From Collinsella aerofaciens (GTDB lineage Bacteria > Actinomycetota > Coriobacteriia > Coriobacteriales > Coriobacteriaceae): a DNA stretch of 32,015 bases. The notes under the pieces are model-generated. The model saw only the letters and a program-made list of their open reading frames with translations. It did not search any database and was not told where the DNA came from. Of the stretch, positions 9,307 through 20,317 are shown one piece after another. Numbering within the stretch: the stretch's first letter is position 1; every line of letters starts with the position of its first letter. The stretch lies in assembly GCF_028206795.1 (NCBI RefSeq), contig NZ_JAQLFJ010000019.1, positions 1-32,015 on the forward strand. The letters are read 5' to 3'. Position numbers and translations under genes: made by a program.

Positions 9307-10002
9307 ATGGACGAGAAGAACGAAGAGCTCGTGGACGCGCAGATCGTCGAAGAGGACAGCCGCATGTATGGGCACGCCGAGGGCGAGCCTGGTGGCGAGG
9401 TCGCTGACGAGCCGGCACTGGTGCTGGGCGACGACGACCCGCACGATGCCGAGCTGCACGAGAAGATTATTTCGGAGGAGTGCGCCTGGAAGGGCAAGAT
9501 CCTCGACGTCCACCGTCTTGAGGTTGAGCTGCCCAACGGTCACCGCAGCGCCCGCGATATCGTTCGCCATCCGGGTGCGGCGGCCGTTGTGGCACTGACC
9601 GAGAGCGGCAAGATCGTACTGGTGCGTCAGTACCGCACCGCCATCGACCGCGTGACGGTCGAGATTCCCGCCGGCAAGCTCGATCCAGGCGAGGACCCGC
9701 TCGATTGCGCCAAGCGCGAACTGCATGAGGAGACGGGCTTTAGGGCTGGTCGTATTCGCTTTTTGACGTCGATTGTCACGTCCTGCGGTTTTTGCGATGA
9801 GATTATCCACATCTACTTGGCTACCAAGCTCGAGTTTGATGCGCCCAACCCCGATGATGATGAGTTTGTCAACGTGGACCTGGTGCCACTGCACGAGCTG
9901 ATCGACGCCGTGCTCGACGGCAAGATCGAAGATGCCAAGACCGTCGTAGGCGCCTTGGCCTGCGATAGCATCGCACATAGGTTGGGCGGAGCCGAACTGT
10001 AA
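9307..10002 (+). CDS. Nudix hydrolase, ADP-ribose pyrophosphatase type
   Basis: The 231-residue protein has an acidic, probably disordered N-terminal region (about 1-55) before a Nudix domain. The full Nudix box is present: G-x5-E-x7-REL-x-EE-x-GF in the segment GKLDPGEDPLDCAKREL and following HEETGF. The upstream VEIPAGK and downstream SCGFCDE resemble ADP-ribose pyrophosphatases (YqkG/NudF-like), which split ADP-ribose to AMP and ribose 5-phosphate. Two ATGs exist (9298, 9307); AGGA at 9294-9297 touches the first and is 9 bases from the second, so 9307 is chosen. It sits directly after purD. Exact substrate cannot be fixed by sequence. Confidence 0.88.
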   Translation: MDEKNEELVDAQIVEEDSRMYGHAEGEPGGEVADEPALVLGDDDPHDAELHEKIISEECAWKGKILDVHRLEVELPNGHRSARDIVRHPGAAAVVALTESGKIVLVRQYRTAIDRVTVEIPAGKLDPGEDPLDCAKRELHEETGFRAGRIRFLTSIVTSCGFCDEIIHIYLATKLEFDAPNPDDDEFVNVDLVPLHELIDAVLDGKIEDAKTVVGALACDSIAHRLGGAEL

Positions 10003-10014
10003 CGAGTGGGGATA

Positions 10015-10053
10015 GCCCTGGGACAAGTACTACTGATTGCTTTGTCCCAGGGC
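10015..10053. terminator. 12-bp perfect hairpin after the Nudix gene
   Basis: GCCCTGGGACAA (10015-10026) pairs with its complement at 10042-10053 around a 15-base loop. There is little T-run. The GGGACA core resembles other intergenic palindromes in this window. It probably terminates the purD-Nudix transcript. Confidence 0.6.
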
Positions 10054-10084
10054 CTTACGTTGCTGATATTTCTTTGAGGATCAC

Positions 10085-11857
10085 ATGCTGAAAAGGTTTT
10101 TGTCTTATTACAAGCCCCAGATGGGGCTTTTTGTTGCTGATACTGTTTGTGCTCTGGTGCTTGCCGCCATTGACCTGGCGTTCCCCATTATTCTGCGCAA
10201 TTTGACCGGTGGGCTGTTTACTCAGGGTCAGGCTGCCATTATGCAGGCGCTCGGCATGATCGCGGTGGGCTTGGTGTTGATGTATGCCGTCCGCTGCGCC
10301 TGCCGCTACTTTGTGAGCTATTGGGGTCACGTGATGGGCGCGCGCATGGAGTCCAAGATGCGCGAGGACCTGTTCGACCAGTATGAGCGCTTTAGCTTTG
10401 CGTACTTCGACCGCAACAGCTCGGGCGACATGATGAGCCGCGTGGTCAACGACCTGTTCGATATCTGCGAGGCGGCGCACCACGTGCCCGAGTGGATCAT
10501 CATCTGCGGCATCGAGATTATCGGCTCGTTTGTGATTCTCTTTACCATCGCCCCGGTGCTGGCGCTCGCCATGGCCGTGGTGACGGCGGCGTTTGCGGTC
10601 ATCATGTTTTGGCAGAACATGCGCATGCGCGAGGTCTTTAGCGACAACCGCAAAAAAATCAGCGGCATCAATGCGCAGCTGCAGGATTCGCTGGCGGGCA
10701 TGCGCGTGGTCAAGAGCTTTGCCAATGAGGAGACCGAACGCTTCAAGTTCCGCGCCTCAAACAATCGCTATCTTTCGTCCAAGGAGAACATGTATCACGC
10801 CATGGGCGTCTATACCGCGACGTATGGCCTGCTCTCGGGTGTGCTCTATGTGATCGTGGTGCTGCTGGGCGGCTGGCTGGTCGCCCAGGGACAGCTGCAG
10901 GCGGTCGATATGGCGACCTTTGCACTCTATATTTCGCTGTTCTGCACGCCGCTCGAGACACTCGTCAATTCGGCCGAAACGTATCAGAAGGCTATCGCCG
11001 GCTTTAAGCGTATGGACGAGGTGCTCTCGACCGCGCCGGATATCCAGGACAAGCTGGGCGCTACGGATCTGCAGGTGACTGCCGGCGCCGTGGAGTATCA
11101 CGACGTGTGCTTTAACTACGAGGATGTCGAGCTGGGCGAGGGCGATGCCGACGAGCGTCCCGTTATCGACCATATGGATCTGTCCATCAAGCCCGGGCAG
11201 ACCATCGCTTTGGTTGGCCCTTCGGGCGGCGGCAAGTCCACGACCTGTTCGCTGCTGCCGCGCTTTTATGATGTGGCTGCCGGCTCCATTAGCATCGACG
11301 GCCAGGATGTGCGCGATGTGACGCAGCAGAGCCTGCGTCGTGCTATCGGCTTGGTGCAGCAGGATGTCTATCTGTTTGACGGTACGATTGGCGAGAACAT
11401 CGCCTACGGCAAGCCGGGCGCTACGGCGGAAGAGATCGCCGAGGCCGCCCGTCGCGCCAACATCGACGCCTTTATCGAGTCGCTTCCACAGGGCTACGAC
11501 ACCGTGGTGGGCGAGCGCGGCAGCCGTCTTTCGGGCGGACAGAAGCAGCGCGTTGCCATCGCGCGCGTGTTTCTCAAGAACCCCAAGATCCTGATTCTGG
11601 ACGAGGCGACGAGCGCTTTGGATAACGAGAGCGAGGAGGCGGTCCAGGAGTCGCTCGAAGAGCTGGCACGCGGCCGCACCACGATTATCATCGCCCACCG
11701 TCTTTCGACCATTAAGCATGCCGATGAGATTGCGACCGTTGAGCATGGTCGCGTTGTGGAGCGTGGCACGCACGAGGAGCTTCTCGCCCGTGGCGGCACC
11801 TATGCCCGTTACTATCGAATGCAGTTCGAAGGTGCGCGTGCGCACGAGCTCGACTGA
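10085..11857 (+). CDS. ABC exporter, fused membrane and ATPase domains
   Basis: The 590-residue protein has six predicted membrane helices in residues about 10-300 and a nucleotide-binding domain from about 335. Walker A is GPSGGGKST (378-386), signature LSGGQKQR (482-489), Walker B and D-loop ILILDEATSALD (502-513), and IIAHRLSTI supplies the switch His. This is the half-transporter layout of type IV (MsbA/BmrA/LmrA) exporters, which work as dimers. No second half-transporter is adjacent, so a homodimer is likely. It has a conserved FDRNSSGDMMSRV intracellular loop. Substrate is unknown; lipids, drugs or peptides are all possible. GAGGA precedes the ATG. A membrane protein of unknown function follows 19 bases later. 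Confidence 0.92.
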   Translation: MLKRFLSYYKPQMGLFVADTVCALVLAAIDLAFPIILRNLTGGLFTQGQAAIMQALGMIAVGLVLMYAVRCACRYFVSYWGHVMGARMESKMREDLFDQYERFSFAYFDRNSSGDMMSRVVNDLFDICEAAHHVPEWIIICGIEIIGSFVILFTIAPVLALAMAVVTAAFAVIMFWQNMRMREVFSDNRKKISGINAQLQDSLAGMRVVKSFANEETERFKFRASNNRYLSSKENMYHAMGVYTATYGLLSGVLYVIVVLLGGWLVAQGQLQAVDMATFALYISLFCTPLETLVNSAETYQKAIAGFKRMDEVLSTAPDIQDKLGATDLQVTAGAVEYHDVCFNYEDVELGEGDADERPVIDHMDLSIKPGQTIALVGPSGGGKSTTCSLLPRFYDVAAGSISIDGQDVRDVTQQSLRRAIGLVQQDVYLFDGTIGENIAYGKPGATAEEIAEAARRANIDAFIESLPQGYDTVVGERGSRLSGGQKQRVAIARVFLKNPKILILDEATSALDNESEEAVQESLEELARGRTTIIIAHRLSTIKHADEIATVEHGRVVERGTHEELLARGGTYARYYRMQFEGARAHELD

Positions 11858-11876
11858 TTGATATGACAGGAAGTTT

Positions 11877-12842
11877 ATGGCTGACAAGAACCCTTTGACT
11901 CCGGAAGAAGTGACGGAGTTATTCTCCGAAATCGATGCATCCGGTGTCTTGGATCCCACGCTTGCCAAAAAGCGAACCGAGCGTATGCGCGAGAAGGAGG
12001 CGGCGGCCAAGCGCGGTGACAAAGCGGCGCTAGCGCAGCTGCGCAGCGAGGACCGCGCGAGCCAGGCAAAACATATCGACCCGCTGTCCGAGGACGATCC
12101 TTCGGGCTCGCAGGTGAGCCATACCATTACGAAGACCGCGATGGCCGTGGTCATTGGTATTTTGGTGCTGATCGTGGGCATGCAGATTGGCTACGGCGTG
12201 ATGCGACGCCTGAACACCGCGAACCTCTCCGAGAGCGTTTCGGTAGATACTGTCTCGACCGCGCTCAAGGGCGGCCTTGAGTGGGGCAACGGCTTTACGC
12301 AGTTCCCGCTCGACTTTACCGTCGATGAAGCCGATGAGCGTACGGGCACGGTCGAGGTGACGGTGTTGGACACATCGTCTGCCAACGAGCTCGAGCTGCT
12401 GTCCAACGGGCAGATTCAGGCCGCGGCGCTTGCGACCAACGCGCTGCTCAACGATAAGATCGACCGCGTGGTGTATAACGTTCACGCCTATATCGACGAG
12501 GATAGCAACATTCAGCACGATTCCTTCTTTGGCATGTTTCCCGCCCGCGGCCACCAGAGCGCCATCCTGACGTTCGTGTGGACCAAGAGCTCATCCAACG
12601 CCACGAATATCGACTGGAAGATGCGCATCGTGAGTATGGATGACACCATCGCCGAGCGCATTCAGAAGCAGGTGAACTCGGTGTCCTCGTTGATTGAGGA
12701 CCCGGTGGTGAGCCAGACCAAGATTGACGAGGAAAAGGCCGAACGTGACCTGGAGCATCGTCTGCATGGCCGCGAAATTTTCCGCGGCGGCAAGCCCGAC
12801 CGAACGCCGTCCGATCTGCTGGAACAGGACAAGAAAAAGTAA
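11877..12842 (+). CDS. Single-pass membrane protein of unknown function
   Basis: I do not recognise the 321-residue product. Residues 1-84 are charged and Lys/Glu-rich and look cytoplasmic. One strong membrane helix follows (about 85-107, AMAVVIGILVLIVGMQIGYGV). Residues about 110-260 form a mixed alpha/beta, presumably extracellular domain, with a VEVTVLDTSSANELELL stretch. The C-terminus is charged and ends KKK. The start ATG follows CAGGAAG. The gene is 19 bases after the ABC exporter and a strong terminator follows it, so the two are probably co-transcribed and may work together, but nothing in the sequence proves that. Confidence 0.75.
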   Translation: MADKNPLTPEEVTELFSEIDASGVLDPTLAKKRTERMREKEAAAKRGDKAALAQLRSEDRASQAKHIDPLSEDDPSGSQVSHTITKTAMAVVIGILVLIVGMQIGYGVMRRLNTANLSESVSVDTVSTALKGGLEWGNGFTQFPLDFTVDEADERTGTVEVTVLDTSSANELELLSNGQIQAAALATNALLNDKIDRVVYNVHAYIDEDSNIQHDSFFGMFPARGHQSAILTFVWTKSSSNATNIDWKMRIVSMDDTIAERIQKQVNSVSSLIEDPVVSQTKIDEEKAERDLEHRLHGREIFRGGKPDRTPSDLLEQDKKK

Positions 12843-12848
12843 GAGGCC

Positions 12849-12889
12849 ATCATCCCGCGTGAGCCACAAGCCCACGCGGGATGATTTTT
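12849..12889 (+). terminator. Terminator after the ABC exporter pair
   Basis: The 13-bp arms ATCATCCCGCGTG (12849-12861) and complement (12873-12885) enclose an 11-base loop, then TTTTT. A strong intrinsic terminator. Confidence 0.9.
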
Positions 12890-12981
12890 CTGGGACGGGG
12901 ATTAAAAAATCATTATGCATAGAAAGTCATAATTATCATTTCGTAAACATTTCGATGAAATTAACGCCATGAGGCATGCTT

Positions 12982-12997
12982 GCGGTTACAATACCGC
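12982..12997 (+). promoter_or_regulatory. carA -10 region inside a small dyad
   Basis: TACAAT (12987-12992) is flanked exactly by GCGGT (12982-12986) and ACCGC (12993-12997), a 5-bp inverted repeat centred on the -10 hexamer. No good -35 is visible. The DNA upstream (about 12900-12960) is AT-rich, with a further imperfect dyad ATTATG/CATAAT (12912-12917, 12928-12933). A leader of about 50 bases would follow. The dyad may be an operator. Confidence 0.4.
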
Positions 12998-13021
12998 GAG
13001 GCCTAACTACACACCTTTAAG

Positions 13022-13039
13022 CCGGTCCTGTGAGACCGG
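13022..13039 (+). promoter_or_regulatory. PyrR-binding-loop-like hairpin at the carA ribosome binding site
   Basis: CCGGTC (13022-13027) and GACCGG (13034-13039) pair perfectly around the six-base loop CTGTGA. PyrR-binding loops are known to carry a CNGNGA hexaloop closed by a UC/GA-type stem within UCCNGNGAG; this matches. The Shine-Dalgarno GGAAGGAG (13039-13046) overlaps the last stem base, so protein binding here would cover the ribosome site. This suggests UMP-responsive translational repression, as proposed for mycobacterial pyr genes. Confidence 0.6.
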
Positions 13040-13050
13040 GAAGGAGAATT

Positions 13051-14490
13051 ATGGCGAACAACCATACCGCGGGCGCTGCCGCCCGCACCTTCGCGCCCAG
13101 CGAGCTTTGCCAGCGCATGCTGGCCAAAACCAGCAAGGGCACCTGCGGTCCCTGCATCCTGTATCTTGAGGATGGGACCATTTTTTATGGACGTGCATGC
13201 GGCGCCGAGGGCACCGCGACCGGCGAAGTCTGCTTCAACACCTCGCTCGAGGGCTACTTTGAGGTCATGACCGACCCGAGTTATGCCGGCCAAATCGTAA
13301 CCATGACCTATCCGCAGATCGGCAACTACGGTATCGACGAGACCGACGTCCAGTCGGCCTTCCCCGGCGACGACGTGCGCCCTACGAGCGCTCCGGCTAT
13401 GCGCGGCATGATCGTTCGCGACATGTGTGCCACGCCTTCTAACTGGCGCTCGGCCGTCAGCGTGCCGGAGTACCTGCGCGCTCACGGCATCGTCGCTATC
13501 GAGGGTGTCGACACCCGCGCTCTGGTACGCCATCTGCGCGACAATGGTTCCAAGATGGGCATTATCTCGACCGAGATCTTCGACGTCGACGAGCTTGCCG
13601 AGCGTCTGGCCGCAGCGCCCACGCTGGTAGGCGAGAACCTGGTGAAGACCGTAAGTTGCCCCGCGCCTCACGAGTTTGTGGCCGCCGACCTGCCTGCCAC
13701 GCATGACTTTGCACTTGCGGTTGCCGCTCCTGCCCGTCACAAAGTGGTCGCCTACGACTGCGGCGTCAAGCGCGGCATTCTGGAGGGCCTCGTCCGCGCC
13801 GGCTGCGACCTTACTGTCGTGCCGTGGGATACGCCTGCCCAGCAGGTGCTCGACATGAATCCTGATGGCGTCTTTTTGTCCAACGGCCCCGGCGACCCTG
13901 ACGCCGTGGTGGAGACCTACGAGCAGGTGCAGCAGCTGATCTGCAAGGTTCCGGTCTTTGGTATTTGTCTTGGTCACCAGATGATCAGCCTGGCCTGCGG
14001 TGCCCAGATGGAAAAGCTTAAGTTCGGTCACCGCGGTGGCAACCAGCCGGTCATGAACCTGGTAAGCCGTCGCGTGGAGATCACCGCGCAAAACCATGGC
14101 TTTGGCCTGCTGTTCCCCAGCTTGGGCAAGCTTGTCCCCGAGCTTTCCGGCGGCGAGACCGAGCATGCGGCCGATGGAGATCTGCGGGTCTGGGTGCGCC
14201 GCGGAATCGCGCCGGTCGTGATGAACAAGCGCTTTGGCCGCATTCGCCTAACACATGTGAACCTCAACGACGGCACCGCCGAGGGCATCCAGCTGCTCGA
14301 CGCCCCGTGCTTCTCGGTCCAGTATCACCCCGAGGCCTCGCCTGGTCCCACCGATGCCCACTATCTCTTTACCGCCTTTACGCGACTCATGGATGGCGAG
14401 GAGAACTACCTGGACATCGACACCGCGAAGGACCGCCTGGCTGGCTGGAATTTCGCCGAGACCGCCGCGACCGAGACCGAGGAGAACTAA
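13051..14490 (+). CDS. carA: Carbamoyl-phosphate synthase small (glutaminase) subunit
   Basis: The 479-residue protein releases ammonia from glutamine for CarB. It carries the N-terminal CarA domain ([36 protein letters not shown]) and a class I glutamine amidotransferase domain with GICLGHQ (nucleophile Cys306) and HPE (His426, Glu428). CarA is usually about 360-380 residues; here there is an N-terminal extension of about 36, an insertion of about 35 between NHGF (His349) and LNDGT (about 405), and a tail of about 30. The ATG at 13051 has GGAG 4 bases upstream; a GTG at 13030 lies inside the leader hairpin and is rejected. carB begins 1 base after the stop. Confidence 0.95.
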   Translation: MANNHTAGAAARTFAPSELCQRMLAKTSKGTCGPCILYLEDGTIFYGRACGAEGTATGEVCFNTSLEGYFEVMTDPSYAGQIVTMTYPQIGNYGIDETDVQSAFPGDDVRPTSAPAMRGMIVRDMCATPSNWRSAVSVPEYLRAHGIVAIEGVDTRALVRHLRDNGSKMGIISTEIFDVDELAERLAAAPTLVGENLVKTVSCPAPHEFVAADLPATHDFALAVAAPARHKVVAYDCGVKRGILEGLVRAGCDLTVVPWDTPAQQVLDMNPDGVFLSNGPGDPDAVVETYEQVQQLICKVPVFGICLGHQMISLACGAQMEKLKFGHRGGNQPVMNLVSRRVEITAQNHGFGLLFPSLGKLVPELSGGETEHAADGDLRVWVRRGIAPVVMNKRFGRIRLTHVNLNDGTAEGIQLLDAPCFSVQYHPEASPGPTDAHYLFTAFTRLMDGEENYLDIDTAKDRLAGWNFAETAATETEEN

Positions 14491-14491
14491 C

Positions 14492-17806
<3,315 letters not shown>

Positions 17807-17818
17807 TGTGACCTGTCC

Positions 17819-17903
17819 GGCCGGGGCGGCAGCCGGACACTTTCTCTCGGAAACTGGGCTTCGCGAAGTTTTCCGAGAGAAAGGACCGCCTCCCGCCCCG
17901 GCC
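17819..17903. repeat. 85-base compound hairpin after carB
   Basis: Outer arms 17819-17829 and 17893-17903 are 11-bp perfect (GGCCGGGGCGG and complement). Inside lies a 13-bp perfect hairpin, 17841-17853 with 17870-17882 (TTTCTCTCGGAAA and complement), whose loop contains the palindrome CTTCGCGAAG. It starts 12 bases after the carB stop. It has no T-run and may mark the mRNA 3' end or be a repeat element. Confidence 0.7.
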
Positions 17904-17958
17904 TGCGGTGACTCGGGTGCACCGTGTGCTGCCGAAGGAGCTTTGCGCGATGACTAGG

Positions 17959-18026
17959 GCTGAATAAAAAGTGAGTGTGGGCCCTGCCGTTCGTTCGAAC
18001 GACAGGGCCCACACTAATAATTCAGC
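17959..18026. repeat. 68-base nested palindrome
   Basis: 13-bp arms AGTGTGGGCCCTG (17974-17986) and complement (18003-18015) enclose a further palindrome, TCGTTCGAACGA. GCTGAAT (17959-17965) and ATTCAGC (18020-18026) add an outer pair. On the minus strand the stem is followed by TTTTT, so it would terminate transcription coming from the right, though no minus-strand gene lies there. Confidence 0.7.
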
Positions 18027-18059
18027 AAACGTACGTCATAGCAATTCCCGGTAGGTCGA

Positions 18060-18151
18060 GGGTGCCCCGCGGCGGTCTGGTGTTTTCATCTGAACGACTT
18101 TGCGAAGCAACCGGAGTGAAGATGAAAACACCAGACCGCCGCGGGGCACCC
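18060..18151. repeat. 32-bp perfect inverted repeat upstream of purE
   Basis: Arms 18060-18091 and 18120-18151 are complementary over all 32 bases (GGGTGCCCCGCGG at the outer end, TTTTCATCT at the inner end), around a 28-base loop containing TTGCGAAG. It is far longer than a terminator needs and lacks a T-run. It may be a non-autonomous mobile unit or a regulatory RNA structure. Confidence 0.75.
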
Positions 18152-18175
18152 GCAGACCGCAGGGACGGGAGCAGC

Positions 18176-18181
18176 TATACT
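18176..18181 (+). promoter_or_regulatory. -10 element of the purE promoter
   Basis: TATACT stands 64 bases before the purE ATG. No convincing -35 is present at 16-18 bases, since that position abuts the large inverted repeat. Confidence 0.4.
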
Positions 18182-18244
18182 ACTCTCAGTAGTTAAGGGT
18201 CGCGGATCCGCCGCGTCACCGCTCTCAACAGGAGGTCTTTGTTT

Positions 18245-18709
18245 ATGGCAGATCAGAAGCCGGTTGTCGGGATCATCATGGGCTCCAAGTCCGATCTGGG
18301 CGTTATGGAAGGTTGCACCGCCGAGCTCGAGGCGCTGGGCGTGCCCTATGAGCTCGTGATTGCAAGCGCGCACCGCACGCCGGCGAAGGTCCATGAGTGG
18401 GCTTCGACTGCCGCCGATCGCGGCATCAAAGTGATTATCGCCGCCGCCGGCAAGGCCGCTCACTTGGGTGGTGTCGTGGCTGCCTTTACGCCGCTGCCGG
18501 TTATCGGTGTGCCTATGAAGACGAGTGACCTGGGCGGCATGGATTCGCTGCTGTCGATGGTGCAGATGCCTTCGGGCGTACCCGTGGCCTGCGTTGCCAT
18601 CAACGGCGCCAAGAATGCCGCCATCTACGCCACGCAGATTCTGGGCGCTTGCGACCCCGAGTACCGCAAGGTTATCGAGAAGATGAAGCAGGAGATGGCC
18701 GACGCCTAG
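18245..18709 (+). CDS. purE: N5-carboxyaminoimidazole ribonucleotide mutase
   Basis: The 154-residue class I PurE moves the carboxyl group of N5-CAIR to C4, giving CAIR. Motifs: MGSKSDLGVM (GSxSD), SAHRTPAKVHEW with the catalytic His, AAGKAAHLGGVVAA and VPMKTSDLGGMDSLLSMVQMP. Length and motifs fit the bacterial mutase, which normally needs PurK; purK is not in this window. The ATG at 18245 follows AGGAGG at 9 bases; a TTG 6 bases earlier is too close to the site. The sortase gene begins 35 bases after the stop. Confidence 0.96.
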   Translation: MADQKPVVGIIMGSKSDLGVMEGCTAELEALGVPYELVIASAHRTPAKVHEWASTAADRGIKVIIAAAGKAAHLGGVVAAFTPLPVIGVPMKTSDLGGMDSLLSMVQMPSGVPVACVAINGAKNAAIYATQILGACDPEYRKVIEKMKQEMADA

Positions 18710-18744
18710 GCGTTCCGCCGTTTCATCGCAGTATAAGGAGAGCC

Positions 18745-19743
18745 ATGTCCGACTATCAGGGAAAACGATTCAAGGCTTCTCAGATTCCCGATCCATCGAA
18801 GCCGGGTGCTGCCCATGCGGCGCAGCAGGGTCGGGCATCCTCTCCTCAGCAGCCGCGCGCGCCGCGCTCCGTGACACCGGCGACGCATCGTCGACAGGAC
18901 GCACCGGCCGCATATCGACCTTCATCTTATAGCACCGCTAAGAAGCCGCCCCGGTCTTCATCGCGTGCCACGCCGTCGGATTACACCGAGCCGCCACGTA
19001 AAAAGCGCCGCTCCATCATTCCTATTCTGCTTATTATCGTGGGCATCGGTCTGATTGTCGCCGCCGCCGCTATCTTTATCAATGCACAGATTGGCTACAA
19101 GCAGGCGAGCGAGTCGTATCAGAAAATCGAGAAGCAATATGTAAGCGATAAGGACGCCAGCGGCGTGCCGACTATCGACTTCGATGCGCTTGCTCAGACA
19201 AACCCCGAGATTGTGGGTTGGATTTATGTGCCGGGAACCAACATCAACTATCCCGTGGTGCAGACCAACAACAACTCCAAATACCTCAACACGCTGTTCG
19301 ACGGTACGGCCAATGCATCTGGGGCCATTTTCCTGGATAGCGATGACACCGCGCCGGGAATGGTTGACCAGCAGACCACGATCTACGGACACCATATGAA
19401 CGATGGGTCGATGTTCAACGTGATTTCGGATACGACTGACCAGGCAACGTTCGATAGCATTGAACATGTGTACTACATCACACGGGATGCTGCGTATAAG
19501 CTGCGACCACTGGCGACCAAGGTCGTTGAGGACACGTATGCCAAGGCGCGCACGCCCAATTTTGAGGGCGACGACGGGCTCAAGAACTACCTGTCCGAGA
19601 TGCTCGACGGTGCCTCTGCCGTGGCGAGCGATGCCACCGATCGTGCCGCTTCGGCAACCAAGGTCGTAACGCTTGTGACCTGTCGTTCGTTATCGCTGAG
19701 CAACACGCGTGCCGTCATGGTGCTCACGCCGGTCGAGGAATAA
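18745..19743 (+). CDS. Class B (SrtB-like) sortase
   Basis: The 332-residue protein has a basic, Ser/Pro/Arg-rich cytoplasmic N-terminus (1-89), one membrane helix (about 90-113) and an extracellular sortase domain. Catalytic residues are visible: His216 in IYGHHMNDGSMF, Cys313 in VVTLVTC and Arg322 in LSNTRAVMVL. The VGWIYVPGTNINYPVVQ start and the HHMNDGSMFN segment resemble SrtB. Sortases join surface proteins or pilins to the wall at LPxTG-like signals; no such substrate is encoded within this window. AAGGAG lies 4 bases before the ATG. The disordered basic N-terminus of about 90 residues is unusually long. Confidence 0.9.
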   Translation: MSDYQGKRFKASQIPDPSKPGAAHAAQQGRASSPQQPRAPRSVTPATHRRQDAPAAYRPSSYSTAKKPPRSSSRATPSDYTEPPRKKRRSIIPILLIIVGIGLIVAAAAIFINAQIGYKQASESYQKIEKQYVSDKDASGVPTIDFDALAQTNPEIVGWIYVPGTNINYPVVQTNNNSKYLNTLFDGTANASGAIFLDSDDTAPGMVDQQTTIYGHHMNDGSMFNVISDTTDQATFDSIEHVYYITRDAAYKLRPLATKVVEDTYAKARTPNFEGDDGLKNYLSEMLDGASAVASDATDRAASATKVVTLVTCRSLSLSNTRAVMVLTPVEE

Positions 19744-19810
19744 GTTGTTCGAGAATAGCTAAAAAGCCACGTCCCAAATTGGCTACTCAATGACGGTGAA
19801 AGGGGAAATG

Positions 19811-20227
19811 ATGCTCGAGAATGGCAAAACGATGCCTTCGATTGATGCTTGGCTGCGCGAGGCCAAGGCCGATTCGTCGGCACCTGCGTGCGGTATGTAT
19901 CTGACACATAACGGTGTGGTGCGCGCGACGCCCAAGGCCGAGGCGCGCGGTGTCGAGACCGATGGCGTGGCGCCGGGCCACAAGGTGGGCGGCATGGTGT
20001 TTGACTACGACGCCAGCAAGGTGCAGGCTGCTATCGAGGCCACGCGCGCGATGCCGGGTATCGGCTATGTGCGCGTGTGGCTGGCGAGCGGTGAGCTTGC
20101 CGTAGGCGACGACATCATGCTCGTGCTCATCGGCGGGGACATTCGCCCGCACGTGGTCGATGCGCTGCAGGCGCTCGTTGGCACCATCAAGAACGAATGC
20201 GTGAGTGAGGTCGAGCACGAGGCGTAG
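19811..20227 (+). CDS. Divergent MoaE-like protein
   Basis: The 138-residue protein resembles MoaE, the large subunit of molybdopterin synthase, in order and spacing: HNGVVRATPKAEARG, a central GMVFDYDASKVQAAIEATRAMPGI-type region, then VWLASGELAVGDDIMLVLI and ALQALVGTIKNE. The usual HR motifs are missing and the C-terminal WK motif reads SE, so catalytic lysines may be partly lost. No moaD, moaA or moaC is nearby. The ATG at 19811 is 5 bases after AGGGG; 19808 and 19790 are alternatives. It converges on the CmpB-like gene and shares its terminator. Assignment to the family is likely; activity is doubtful. Confidence 0.6.
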   Translation: MLENGKTMPSIDAWLREAKADSSAPACGMYLTHNGVVRATPKAEARGVETDGVAPGHKVGGMVFDYDASKVQAAIEATRAMPGIGYVRVWLASGELAVGDDIMLVLIGGDIRPHVVDALQALVGTIKNECVSEVEHEA

Positions 20228-20257
20228 AGGCTTGCGTCGATAGAAGACTCGTTTATA

Positions 20258-20296
20258 AAAATGCCCGCCGGTACGTGTGATACCGGGGGGCATTTT
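20258..20296. terminator. Bidirectional terminator between convergent genes
   Basis: 16-base arms 20258-20273 and 20281-20296 pair with one mismatch (AAAATGCCC...GGGCATTTT outside, CCGGTA/TACCGG inside) around a 7-base loop. The A-run and T-run serve both the MoaE-like gene and the minus-strand CmpB-like gene. Confidence 0.9.
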
Positions 20297-20317
20297 GCGT
20301 TTTGGGTGCGGTGGACG

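Noticed and set aside
12912..12933. ArgR box upstream of carA
   Set aside because: Only a 6-bp imperfect dyad in AT-rich DNA; it does not fit the ARG box spacing well enough to claim.
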